Shown here: positions 30,815 through 41,466 of the stretch, one piece after another | How positions within the stretch are numbered: position 1 is the first letter of the stretch | Layout of the letters: every line of letters starts with the position of its first letter | From: Microglena sp. YARC | Lineage: Eukaryota; Chlorophyta; Chlorophyceae; Chlamydomonadales; Chlamydomonadaceae | Direction of reading: 5' to 3' | DNA: 64,000 nucleotides | Assembly (NCBI GenBank): GCA_022414725.1 | Contig: CM039465.1 | Location: forward strand, 26,312,535-26,376,534 | Program-made: the position numbers and the translations under genes | The notes under the pieces: model-generated | What the model was told of the DNA's origin: nothing | What the model saw: the letters and a program-made list of their open reading frames with translations, nothing else | Databases searched by the model: none

Positions 30815-31440
30815 TCAGGTTGAAATGGATAGCCATGGAAGGAGGGTTGTAGCCTGGCTAAGAGTGTAGATGCACCCCTGGAGCTGGTGCCAGTCTTGGG
30901 GGGTTAGGATGGTGGGTCCAGAGAGTTCAGAGTCAAGGTTGTACCATTTATTGTTGTAGTATTTGATAGTGATTGCATGACCATAGCCATTGGACCAGTA
31001 GTGCAGTATGAATTTGGTGCTATTGATGGGAATTCTGCTAAGAATTTGTTGTTTGGTTGCTACCGAGTTGGATGCCTGTTTCATAGTTTTTCTTCAGTGT
31101 TAGGAGATGAGGTGTGTAGTGGGTGTGTATGGGTGGTTCCTGTGGCTGACCAGTATCCAGTGCCAGTCTGCCTGGTGAAGGTGTAGTAGTCAATAAAGGG
31201 CATTTATTATAGTTTCCAGAGGGGTTGAGAAAATATGATCCCATAACCTTCCAGTGATTATCATGCTCTAGTGACTTGAGTGTGGAGTTTGTTAGCAAGT
31301 CTAGGACTAGGTTGATATCCGATGGCTTTGTATCCAAGGTAGGCGTTGATGGAGTGAATTTGGCAGTGGGAGGCTGTTTGGCTTCCCAGTATGGGCAGAC
31401 TCAGACTTACTTTGTAGGCGTCTGCTTCCTCTGGGTCTAC
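30815..31440 (-). pseudogene. LINE 2 cysteine protease, Josephin-like signature
   Basis: Upstream of the endonuclease, the minus strand encodes GSQTASHCQIHSINAYLG: a Gln five residues before a Cys, then His and Asn. That spacing is the Gln-Cys pair of Josephin deubiquitinases. About 170 codons later, in another frame, comes GYGHAITIKYYNNKWYNLDS, which fits the catalytic His strand and the 'W-x-x-L-(N/D)-S' segment of that family, followed by a Gly-Pro. The Gln-Cys and His-Asp/Asn sets lie ~190 codons apart, the size of a Josephin domain. Dualen elements are known to carry a cysteine protease of another (OTU) type, so this may be a different papain-like family. At least two frameshifts separate the halves. 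Confidence 0.45.
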
Positions 31441-32039
31441 CTCCTCTGAGTGTGGGGGGTGTAGGAGGAGTGGAGAGGGGGCAGCTGTAGGGGTACTTAC
31501 TGCTGTTGAGCATCTTCCTGAGTGTCTGAGCTGTCTATGGGTTAGAGTGAGAGCAGGAGAGATAGGGGAGGGAGATGCAGGCAAGGTTAAATCTGTTACA
31601 GGTTGTAATCTCAGCACAGGAGTGGGCAGGCTGTGCCTTGGTCTGGCAGGGACTATGATAAGGAGATAGTGTCCAGAGGGCTCATATCCATGTATATTTT
31701 CCCTATTCTTGTTGCTCTTGCTATGGATGCTTCCACTGAGACAGTGGTAGTGCTGATAAGAGAGAAGAGCAGGAGGAGCAAGTGCTGTTATCCAGAGGTC
31801 CAGGGGGGTTGCTACTTCCTGTGTCCCTTGTAGGTGGTGGCTTTGGGGTAGGCCTTGTTGGCTGTGGTGCTGGCAACCTGTGGAGTGGTGAGTGTTTTGA
31901 TGTTGTTGTTTTTGGTGGCAGGGATGCAGATGTAGAAGGTACTATAGGTTTGGTTTGATTGGGGTTTACCTTGAGAGCAGCTGTTTGGAGGAAGCTGCTC
32001 CAGTCATTTCCCAGTTCAGGGTCTGCTGGGGTGTTGCAG

Positions 32040-34350
32040 TGCTCACTGGTGATGCACCTGCTCCAAAGATGTCATCATCATTAGCGGCTTCGTAGGGGGG
32101 GTGCAGGTGGCCAGGGGCTGCAGGTGGGTCAGGGGTTGCATGGTTGAGGAGCATGTCAACAATGGCCTTCTGGTAGGTGGTGACATGGTACTCGGGGGGG
32201 GGTGTCCATCCAGGGAGGTCTTGAGAGCCTTCCATTGGTCCAGGTCACCCTTGGTGTGGGGGTCAAGGGGGCCTTCTCCCTTGGCGGAATTCTTGGAGAT
32301 CTCTCTCCTGATCATCCAAGTGGCCAGGCAGTTCCAGATCTTGCCTGGCTTGCCCTTGGTCATGGCAGGGTCGTAGTCAGGGAGGAAGGAGGGCCTGAGG
32401 GTGTAGGTAGAGCCACCAGAATGGAGGATGCCTCTGGTGGAGAGGAAGGTTATCAGGACTGTAGCTCTGTTTAAGAGCATGAGGTGGATTGCCTCGGTTG
32501 GCTTGTGTTGACCTGGTGATAGGATCATGTAAGTGGAGGGGGATGCCCTCCCTGGTGACAAGGGAGTTGTTAATGTGAGCAGCAGTGGTGACATCATAGC
32601 TGCAGATCTTTTCCCTGGAGATGATGTCCCATAGGTCTGGTGAGTGTAGGTCCTCATCAAGGCCCTCCAGCTCCTTGGGGAACATCCTCCTTAGAGTAGC
32701 GAGGTTAGTGACTGTTGGATTCCATGATGGCTTGGTGCAGTCCAAAGGCGGTCTTCAAGGTTGACAATCTGGTCAGTCTTCAAGATCACTGAGCACTGGT
32801 AGGCATCTGAGGGGATGTGAGAGGGACTGATGAAGAGCTGTAGTGGCCAGTCCTCCTGATGTGGAGGGGGAGCAGGGACTCAATGGACTCCTTGATTGCG
32901 GGAGTGGCGCACATGGCGCTGGTGACAGTCCTGTTGTCGCGAGTGGTCTCTACCATCATGAAGTTGAGTGAGTTATGCAATGTAATGGTGGCGACTTGGT
33001 CTTCTGTGTTAATCAAGGCAAGCTGGAGGATGACCTCGAGCTTCACAAGCCAGTTGGGTTTGTCTTCTGCTTCGATGTTCCTCCAGTCGGAGTGCATGTA
33101 AGCTTCAGAGGCTCGGCGAACCTCCTCGATGTCGTGGAAGTCGAGTAGTCAGGGGGGGGATAAGTCACTGGGACAGAGAAGCTGAGGGGAGGTGAGGGGT
33201 GAGGTGAGTTTTCTGGGGGTCCTGTGACTTCTGCATCATCTGCGGTCTTCTGCTTCTTGGCCCCTTGACAGGCCTTCTTGGTGGGAAGGGCATGGTCATG
33301 GCCAGGGGCATCAGGGTTGGAGAGGGGTGTGGGAGAGTCAGTGACATCTGTGCCCTGTGCTTCTGTCATATGCTCATCTCCCCCTTCAGCTAGGGGGTCT
33401 GGAGATGCCCCTGGGGCTGGTGGGTGTGCAGGTTGGTTGTTCTGCCGGGGGGATAGTGGGGGATGGGTTACAAGTGTTGTGGCAGTAGGTGCAGTGGGTT
33501 GCTCTGAGGAGGACACTTCCACTGGGAGTATGGGTGGAGATCCTGGCCTGCTGACAAACATCAATGATCTGCCAGGCAGGGTTTCTGGTGGACCTGCCCA
33601 GGGAGGTAAGTCTAGTGATGATGTTGGCTCTAGAGATGGTGCCCTTGGGATAGAGGCTCTCACTGTCTTCAATATTGACTAAGATTTTGCAGGGAATGAG
33701 GTGGTTGGTGTTTACTAGAGGGGTGAGAGTGGGTACCCCTGTCTCAAGGTTTCTGCTTTTGGATAGGACTGCAAAGTTGCAGAGGTGTTTGATAGTCAGG
33801 AGGGGGAGTTTGTGCAGGTGAGTGGCATGAATGTGGACTGTTACTTTCCACTCTACAGGTGTAGTAGGGGTGCTGCGGACTTGATCGACATGCTTCTCAC
33901 TGATGTCGCCAGCCAGTATGCCAGGGGGCATCTGGCGGAATGCTGCGTTGACATGCCTAGCAACAGAGTCAGGGGTGGTGCAAGCCAAGGCATTGTCAGG
34001 GAAGAAGCCGGGTCTAGGCCTGTTGGTAAGCCTCATGCTGGTGGTGTTGCCAACAATGCCTCCCAGCACCACCTTGATAATCTTGGCATCTTGGGGAATG
34101 CCGTGGATGGGGTAAGTCACAACTGTTTGGTCGCTCAGCTCGGCCCGCGAAGGGGTCGATGTTGTGGAAGACTGATTCGTCGTTGGGTGACGGAGGGTGG
34201 GTGGTTGCGTTAATTTCCTCGTGGGTCTCATAGGCTCGGATGGCTCGCTGTAGGTGAGCATCCAGGAAGAAGTGGCGTTGCGCGGTGAATCCTCGGGGGG
34301 GTAGAGGACGTCCCCTCTGGATTCGAGCCACAGGCTTGGTGCCACTGAGA
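32040..34350 (-). pseudogene. LINE 2 N-terminal ORF(s), unrecognised
   Basis: Long minus frames (34345-33386, 33672-33043, 33097-32786, 32660-32043) overlap and together look like one or two decayed proteins. Examples are DQTVVTYPIHGIPQDAKIIK, EWKVTVHIHATHLHKLPLLT and NWLVKLEVILQLALINTEDQ. A Pro/Ser/Thr-rich linker sits in the middle. The position fits an ORF1 nucleic-acid-binding protein, but I see no RRM or zinc knuckle. Two Cys/His clusters (CTYCHNTC) occur near the overlap at about 33430. Confidence 0.45.
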
Positions 34351-35420
34351 CCTTGTCGAGGAGATATTGTTATTTGCGAGGTTCGGATAGCTGCCGTCAG
34401 GCTTATGCTTTCCATTTTTGGGGGCTGCCGTTCAAAGGCTTTTGCCCCCCATTGAATCTGCAGGATTCAATAGGACTCTCACCTTCGCCGCGATGGACGG
34501 TATTATCCCAGTAAGGGTGGAATTGGGGGAGATGTTGGTTTTGGATGGAGTGTGTTGTTGCAGAGCAGGGAGACGCAGCGATGGTCGGATGGAGGTTGAG
34601 GGTCCGGTGCGTGAGTACAGGTCGTTAATTGGGGAGGCACGACTCGTAGTTCTCACCTGTGAGGAGCTGGATTGGTAGGGGCCATATCGGAGCATAGTAT
34701 CGTTGGAGGGTTGTGGGGCTTGAGAGTTGCAAGTGTTGCGGTGTAGGAAGGCTGTGCTTGTTAGGAGGATAAGAAGGACGACCGATGTGGATCGTCGCGT
34801 TGGAGATGGAAAACTTTTCCATAGTAGGGTTTTGGTGGTGGTTTTTGACATGTTTGATGCTGGAGGTGGAGATGAATATTTTTTTATGGTGGTCAGGATT
34901 CGTCGGAGGGGTAGTGACGATCTTAGTGGGATTTGGTATGGCAGGTGCCCCATCCTGGAATATCTGTATATAGCAGGTGTTCCAGGAATCGCTTCGCGAC
35001 AGCGTGTCCCGCTCGAAACGTGGTGTTGTTCTTCTTGATTGGTGTAGATTTGGTAATCCGCCCGGTATGGGGATTTGGTGGTAGAATTTGGTTGGGTGAT
35101 GCTGGCAGTGGCGTTGGGCGCTTTGATATTCCCTACCTTTTCCCATGGGTTTTGCTGCGCTCTGGTGCTTCCAGAGCGCTGCTTCCCTGGATTCGAACTG
35201 CTTGCTCGCCGACAATTGAGATGGATCACTTTGGAGGAGGTGGAGGTGGGGAGCGGTGGATCTGAGATGGGGGCACATTGCTCATTTCCCTCGCGGGTGT
35301 GATCGTTACAAAGCCTAGCGTCGCGGCATTCCCGAATCCATAGTTTCCGCTAATGCGGAGGGGAAGTAGCGCCTACGAAATTTGCTCTCGAAGTTTGTCG
35401 GTTATATTTGGCGCTGGCGC
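34351..35420 (-). other. Probable LINE 2 5' region
   Basis: Ser/Thr/Pro-rich minus frames (for example 35229-34432) lack a recognisable domain. The junction with the duplicated element is at about 35420, where its polymerase frame begins abruptly. Confidence 0.4.
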
Positions 35421-35899
35421 CGATGCTGTATATGTTTTGAAAGAAGGAAACGATTTCAGTTGCATTGAGCACCTTATTGGAGACGGACTGGGTCAATTGA
35501 AATGGGAGAACAAATCAATGCCACCAAATCATCCTATTGGTAATGACTTTCGCCCACATAATAACTCAATAAAGGAGGAGGAGAAGGAGGAGGACATTCC
35601 TAAACCCACACGAAAAAAAAGCTGAAAAAAGAGATTATCCCACCTATATGGACGGATGCTCCGAATCCATTAGCCTACAGGCCGAAATCCCTTAGGGACG
35701 AATCAAAGGCTAGACACAGAGAATCAAAATACACCCACAAATAGACGTTAGTAAACTCAGTACAAAAGGATATCAAACAATACCTTTCAAACCAATCTAG
35801 AACGAATATATGTTACAATCCCGTGTAAATCCAGCAAGCACAAAAGAGGTAAAAAATAGAACATTTGTTAACGGTCTAGCTGGTTGTGGAAAGTCTTAC
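35421..35899 (+). pseudogene. Copy 1: polymerase end and helicase Walker A, frameshifted
   Basis: It begins at DAVYVLKEGNDFSCIEHLIG and continues through the linker to GLAGCGKSY (Walker A), but the frame is lost repeatedly after 35625 by single-base insertions relative to copy 2. The upstream polymerase palm is absent here. Confidence 0.75.
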
Positions 35900-37300
35900 A
35901 GTCCCGCACAGCCAGCCGCACAGGTGGTGTGCCATCAAGCAGATGTTCCCAGGATATGCCGGACAGCGTAGGATTCATAGACGGCGGAGGGCCAGGCGCA
36001 GGTGGCAGATCCACCGGTGGAGGTGGAGGGGGCTCCTGCGAGGTGCCAGCAGCAGATCTGTGGACACTCGTGGCAGCAGCCTCGCGAGCCCGAGTATGGT
36101 AAGCACCAAGAGCCCGCTCTGCAGGGTTGCGAGCCTGCTCTGCAAGGTTGAGTAGAGGACCCAAAGGACCAAGAGACGAACTCCGCAGCAAAGACGGCTT
36201 GACCACCTCAGGTAAGTCCGGTGGAAGCGGCGCAAGCAGAGCGGCAGACGGAGGCTTGAAGACCGCAGGAGAAGGTGCCAATTGAGGCTCATACACCGGA
36301 GAGACAGTGGAGGTGTGGAAAACCCTAGTAGCAGAAGAGGGAGTGACTCCACCGAAGTCGCCACTTTCTGGCACTCTGTAGATCTTCCATACAATCATCA
36401 GAGTAATCTTCCTTTGAGTCGTCAGACTTGCCGTAAGCATAGCCATCTTCATGGCTATGGAGAGCAAGGTCTACAGTGTCGTAGGTAAAGCGGCATCAGC
36501 GGGTGGAGGCGACCTTGCATATTGGATAATCTGTGTGGAAACACAGCATAGGCGCATCAGAATATCCTCAACCTCAGTCGGAGACGTTGGACAAAAGGAG
36601 AAGGAGACGGAGAAATGGAGGTATTGGAGGGGGGGTGGCTTCCATGATGGCGGAAGGAGACTCATCTCCGGCAGGCAGAGGCCGCTGGCGCGCAAATCAT
36701 CTAGCAATCAGTGGGAACACGAATCTTTAGAGGAAGAATTCGGTCGCATCCATACTGATAATGACGCTCTCCATACCGCGCGACCAGGAAATACCATTCT
36801 GTGGGTAAGTTTCTCGAAGCCGGCAGGAGGCCCACGCGGAAGTTGCATTGTAAAGCAGTGGTAGAAGTAATAAGCCCGTAACCTATCAGCTAGAAAGCAC
36901 TTCGAAGAGTGGACAGAGATGTATGCAGCGGAGACAGACGCGCCAATCTATACACGGAGACAAGAAATAGCGTTACAAGGGACAGGCGGACGCCAAAGAA
37001 CACCAGCGGTGGAGAGGCGGACGTCTGTAACCTGACTAGGACCCTAAGTCAGGAATCTTAAGCCAGGCACCGGCTATACAGAGTGTGTCAGTGAGAGACC
37101 GATGACGCGTCAACAGGAAGCTGTCACCGTGTCATGAAGGATGACACAGTCTACGGGAAGCTGACACAGTACAGACAGAAACACTGTCTGGGCCGATAGT
37201 TCTAAGGAAGTACATAAGTAGTCACCAAGTCATAAAACGCGTGAGAGCACCGCAATTCATGCTGACAAATTGTAGATGCATTAAAGAATTTTGACCAAAC
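35900..37300 (-). mobile_element. 1.4 kb insertion in the helicase, copy 1
   Basis: It sits directly after the Walker A codons and ends before ILVVAPWNSQ. A minus-strand frame (36467-35868) encodes a Pro-rich protein (SQEPPPPPPVDLPPAPGPPP, then GISWEHLLDGTPPVRLAV). It is gag-like in character but carries no zinc knuckle or protease. The part nearest 37300 is non-coding and could be an LTR. It is the same as 43709-45102. Confidence 0.5.
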
Positions 37301-38668
37301 CAGATATTGGTAGTGGCTCCATGGAATTCACAAGTTAGAGAAGCTCTCAAGAAACCACTGGTATCAACGCATGCACATTTCACAGCCTCATGGATTTGAT
37401 CATAATGGGAATAAAACACTAGGTTGTCATTCGATGGAAGGAATTAAATGCGTCATATTTGAGGAAATAATGTTTGCTCACAAGACGCAACTGGTTGACG
37501 TGTACAAGTTTATGCAGAATAAAAAACTATACATACTGGCTAACGGAGACTCTCTCATCAACTGGAATCCATTGGAGATGACGTAAGCACTGATGAAAAG
37601 ACAGGGTATATCACCAAATGTTCAAATGGACAATGACGCTAACAAAGAATCATCGATTGGAAACAGATGAAGATGAATTGAAAATGATTGAATTTTTCAA
37701 TGACCTATTTCATTCTGATTTGGGTGTTTATAAAAACTATCTTGAAGCATTTCCAAAAAAAGATATTGAAATCATTGGAAGACCTCAAAGAAACTGGGTA
37801 TTAATAAAGCGATCACACATCGAGATACTAGTTCGAATAGTGTCAACAAATATCTAGACAGTCTGATTGACAAGAAAAAGATAGAGAAAGCTGATAAACT
37901 CAAGACACTGGACAATGGAATCAAATATCACTACAATCAGGAACTGATCTGCAAGACAACAAATAAACAGAGTGGTAAAGGATTCTCCTAAGACCAAGGA
38001 TTCGCCTAAGATTACTCCCCGCGGACTCATGCGCAAAGCGCTTCCAAGGGTGCGCCTAAGATCAAGAGCAAGAAGATAAAAAATGCGACCCAACTACAGA
38101 TACACTATTGTTTGGACAAACCAATAAACATTTCACTCTGCAAGATGTTCAAGACAAAGAACTTAGAGTCGATATCCCCCATGACATGATTGTCGAACAT
38201 TTCAAACTATCACACGCTAACACTTGCCATTCAGAACAGGGTGCTTGTATTGATGAGAAATTTGTCATTTGCGACATGAGCATTATAACAGACATCCGCT
38301 GGGCCTACTGTGCTGTCTCAAGGTGTGTCAGGCTAGATGACATGTATTTCTTGGACTTTGACTTGAAGGAATTGAACTTGATAGAGTTCTTCAACGGGAA
38401 GATTTGCGGCTACAAGAAACAAGACAGGAAACGAGACAAGAACTTCGTGCCTTGCAAAAAGTACATCACTGTTGATTGGTGCATAGAGCTTTACAAAAAG
38501 GAAAATAATAGAATTTGCAGGAAATGCCAACAGTACATGGGAGTAGAAAAACATTCAAAAAACCAATGTACTGTAGACAGAGAGGACAACGCCCTGCATC
38601 ATATCAAATCGAATTGCCATCTGTGTTGTCTGCAATGCAACAGAGCGAACCAAAAAAATACTGATTGA
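37301..38668 (+). pseudogene. Copy 1: SF1 helicase remainder plus HNH nuclease
   Basis: The helicase motifs are the same as in copy 2 but split by single-base insertions. In this copy the last frame (38108-38668) is open through both helicase motif VI (AVSRCVRLDD) and an HNH-type zinc nuclease: NRICRKCQQYM, then DREDNALHHIKSNC, then LCCLQCNRANQ. The Cys-x2-Cys pair, the Asp-Arg, the His-His-Ile-Lys-x-Asn and the second Cys pair are those of endonuclease VII/HNH proteins. Copy 2 has lost the HNH frame by one base. Confidence 0.75.
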
Positions 38669-38702
38669 TCCTCCCCCTCCATAAACATTCATAATATATA
38701 TA

Positions 38703-39782
38703 ATGAATCTTGAATCCATTTTGAAAGCTATTCCAAATCTAAAATTGCTGTCCAAGGCAAAGCTATTTACTAGATTAAAAGACGACGGGATTACCAAACG
38801 AGATATCGAAGATTACTTCAATCCACGAGAGCTAACACAAATTTACCAAAGACCACAAAACACTAAATTCAAATTCAAGATCACTGCAAAACCCAGATCA
38901 TTCCAGATTGATGTGGCAATTGTGCCATTGTCGAGCAAGAGGATAAATAACAACATCAATCAAAATTCTTATGTGTATTGATATCATTTCTCGCAAAGCT
39001 TATTGCTACCCACTGAAAAGCGGTAAGATGGATGACGTTTTAGATGCCTATCAGGAATTTATAGGCGATGTAGACGAAAATATCAACAGTGTATCAGGAG
39101 ATAATTTTTTTTGCATCTTCAATATTTGAGTCTTTCAATAAAGAACTAAATATAAAGGTATATACGGACGTTGCAAAAGAAGACCACATTACTCCGATGG
39201 GGAACAAGCTGGGAATCGTTGACAGATTTACTAGGACACTGAAGGGTCTGATAAAGAAATACTCACTAGAGAACAAGACTAAAAAATGGGTAGACGCACT
39301 TGGTGAAATTGTTGAGCTGTATAACGACTCCCCTCATTCTGGGTTGAAAGATGCTTCGCCCAACGAGGTGTATGACGATCTCGATTATTCTCAAAAAGCT
39401 ATATGAAGCTCAATTCAAAAAAAATCAAAAGATGAACGACAAAGTGACCCTGAAAGTAGGAGACAGAGTGCGTGTAATGTTACAGAAGAAGACCTTTGAA
39501 AAGGAGAAGGCCAGATTTTCTACAGAGATTTACACCATTGAAGAACACATAGCATACAGATTCAAGCTGAGAGGAGTCAAACGTCTGTATAGACCAAGCG
39601 AATTGAACGTTGTTACAAACGTGAAAGATAGACTGGAGCCAGAAAAAGAAGACAATCAAATCAGAAGGATGCAAAGGTCAAAGGCATTTAATTCCTATGA
39701 CGAGATTGTTACTGCTATTGATAAGAAGGACGAACCAAAAGCAAAAAGAACCGTGCGAAAGCCCAAACGGTTTGCTGAGTAA
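38703..39782 (+). pseudogene. Copy 1: retroviral-type (rve) integrase
   Basis: The frame starts MNLESILKAIPNLKLLSKAK. An N-terminal helix region precedes the catalytic core: FQIDVAIVPL (first Asp), then SGDN (second Asp), then GNKLGIVDRFTRTLKGLIKK, where relatives have Glu in place of the Asp before RF. Next come ELYNDSPHSGLKDASPNEVY and a C-terminal SH3/chromo-like part (VGDRVRVMLQKKTFEKEKAR...LYRPSELNVV). Frameshifts occur near 38965, 39110 and 39400. The region 39089-39406 is open here but broken in copy 2. Confidence 0.8.
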
Positions 39783-39783
39783 T

Positions 39784-39797
39784 AGCGGCGTTCCGCT
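39784..39797 (+). terminator. Hairpin after the integrase, copy 1
   Basis: AGCGGCGTTCCGCT forms a perfect 5 bp stem with a CGTT loop, 1 bp after the integrase stop. It is identical in copy 2. A compact 3' hairpin like this is typical of virus-like transcription units. Confidence 0.45.
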
Positions 39798-39964
39798 AAC
39801 CAACAGTCATTCGCTTCGCTCATGACTTCCTCTTGACTTCATCCATTCCTCCTCCTGCGAGTAACGGGGCGCGAACGGTAACCGGTATATCAGTCGCATC
39901 CTGCGCGGAGAGTACAAAGGTGTAACAAAGTGTAACGATTCGTATTTTGTCGTATTTTGTCGTA

Positions 39965-40127
39965 TTTTGATTCGGCTGGAATTCTAGGGGGGGCAAGGTC
40001 CATACTGTGGACGTTGGGGGGGGGTAAACGACACACGACAGTTTTACTAATCGGAGTCAGGTTCACACTTCAGCGTAGGGCGATTCGCGGCTGGAATTCT
40101 AGGGGGGCAAGGTCCATACTGTGGACG

Positions 40128-40161
<34 letters not shown>
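39965..40161 (+). repeat. Duplicated G-rich palindromic block, copy 1
   Basis: Two direct copies (about 39973 and 40088) of GGCTGGAATTCTAGGGGG, then CAAGGTCCATACTGTGGACG and a G-run. GTCCA-TACTG-TGGAC is a hairpin. The G-runs (8 and about 30) could form G-quadruplexes. Equivalent blocks lie at 47775-47962 with different G-run lengths. Confidence 0.7.
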
Positions 40162-40477
40162 AAACGTTGTACTGGGCCTGCTGACGACTACTATTTTTCT
40201 TATCTATTCGCCTTCAGTCTCATACGCAAAGCGTGTGTCGCGTCAACTCCCGAATCTTAGGCGAATTGTTGATCAAAAATCACGGTAATGCACCCGCCCA
40301 CGGTACAAGCCGCCCACGGTACTACCATGGTATTGCACGGGGAAATCTATCGGACATCCCCCGAGATATAATTCGTGCGGAGGGACTATCGGAAAGACCC
40401 CTACTGGTTTTTTGGGGTAAAATGAAGTTATCAAAAAAGACCCGAAGACCGGCATGCTCCATAGGTAGGTGCTGCGT

Positions 40478-40722
40478 ATCCCGATCCGGGCTCGGAGTGG
40501 CTCAATGGTAGAGTATCCGGCCTTGGTCGAAGGAAAACGCGGGAGCTCGAATCCTGGCAGGGGCGTTTCGGCTCTGACGGTAGTCGTTGACCGTGTGAAA
40601 CGTGACTGGTTCTAGCTTCGTGCGGACGAACCGGTGTCGATAATATCACGTCCTCAGTAGGGTCAACTGTTCCCCGCAGTGTGACTTACTTGGAAGTCAA
40701 ATTTTCAATTTTCAATTTTCAA
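40478..40722 (+). mobile_element. tRNA-derived SINE with 12 bp target-site duplication
   Basis: The segment is absent from copy 2 at the equivalent site and is flanked by TAGGTGCTGCGT on both sides (40466-40477 and 40723-40734). The head has RNA polymerase III promoter boxes: A-box TGGCTCAATGG and B-box GAGCTCGAATCC, spaced as in a tRNA. A ~150 bp unrelated body follows, then a tail of AATTTTC units. The tail resembles that of LINE 2 (AATTTC), a likely provider of the mobilising enzyme family. Confidence 0.88.
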
Positions 40723-40734
40723 TAGGTGCTGCGT

Positions 40735-41391
40735 CCTGCGTCGCAGACGGTCGCAGACGCAACGTCGAAGTGTCTGTTACGTCCTGAGACGCAACGTGGG
40801 GAGGGCCCGTCGCGTCGAAGTCGCAGCTTCAGTGTGTTTTTTGCGTCGTAGACTATGGGTCGGTTGCCGGTCGGTTGCATCTCAGGACGCAGGCTATACA
40901 ATATGGACGCAGTGCTGGGGCCTGGGGGTCCTCCTGAACAACGTAGTCACTTTCCCTTTGCTTAGTATTTAAGGATTTTTTTGTAGTTCCAAAGTTGTTC
41001 GAAGTTGCTTTATTTAACATCCAAATTTTGAGACGCTGTTGAGACGTTATTGCTGTCACAATCTGTTTCTTAAGCCAAAATACGTGTCGCCTACTCGCAT
41101 TGACTCTGCCAGAAGTGTCGGGATCTGGACGGGTCGACTGTCAGACTGTTTCCTATTGAAAGATTACAATGGCCGCTTTTATCCTGGCAGTGGAAACACC
41201 ACCGCCCCCGGGGGAACGAACTCGAGACACTCGCTGTCTTCCGGTGTCTTCCGGCAGTGGGGCTCGAACTCCCGCAGGCGAAAGCTCTACGTGCGGTGTC
41301 TGGACCATGCAGCAGCCCTCCAGACAGGGCCATTGAGGGTAGCGCGGGAATGCAAAATAGTGAAACATACGGGACCAAAATTCAGCAAAAC
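40735..41391. other. Non-coding part of the element, copy 1
   Basis: It contains a GTCGCAGACG-type inverted arrangement near 40740-40900. On the minus strand there are two tRNA B-box-like words (GAGTTCGAGCC near 41268 and GAGTTCGTTCC near 41216), possibly decayed tRNA-like sequences. No protein-coding signature was seen. The equivalent lies at 48275-48937. Confidence 0.4.
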
Positions 41392-41466
41392 TGCCCCGTA
41401 CCGGTCTCGAACCGGTGACCTTGGCGTTATTAGCACCACGCTCTAACCGGCTGAGCTAACAGGGCC
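41392..41466 (-). tRNA. tRNA-Ile(AAT)-like sequence, probably a pseudogene (copy 1)
   Basis: A complete cloverleaf can be read for the D-arm (GCTC/GAGC), anticodon arm (TGGTG-CTAATAA-CGCCA, anticodon AAT), variable loop AGGTC and T-arm (ACCGG-TTCGAGA-CCGGT). The acceptor stem pairs at only four of seven positions (GGCCCTG against ACGGGGC), so it is probably not functional. Confidence 0.6.

Larger units (their letters stand above)
23165..35400 (-). mobile_element. Very long LINE (LINE 2), Dualen/RandI-like, decayed
   Basis: On the minus strand the order is ORF1-like region (about 34.3-32 kb), cysteine-protease-like domain (31.4-30.8), AP endonuclease (30.3-29.6), reverse transcriptase (28.7-27.0), RNase H (24.8-24.3) and zinc-knuckle plus PD-(D/E)-type endonuclease (24.1-23.4). 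It ends in a (CAATTT)n-type tail at about 23168-23200. The only LINE group known to combine cysteine protease, AP endonuclease, RT, RNase H and restriction-like endonuclease is Dualen/RandI, described from Chlamydomonas. Frames break many times, so it is dead. The 5' boundary near 35400 is approximate. Confidence 0.7.

Noticed and set aside
40488..40566. Functional tRNA gene
   Set aside because: The A- and B-boxes are present, but the segment has target-site duplications, an unrelated body and a repeat tail, which fits a SINE. The acceptor stem is not convincing.
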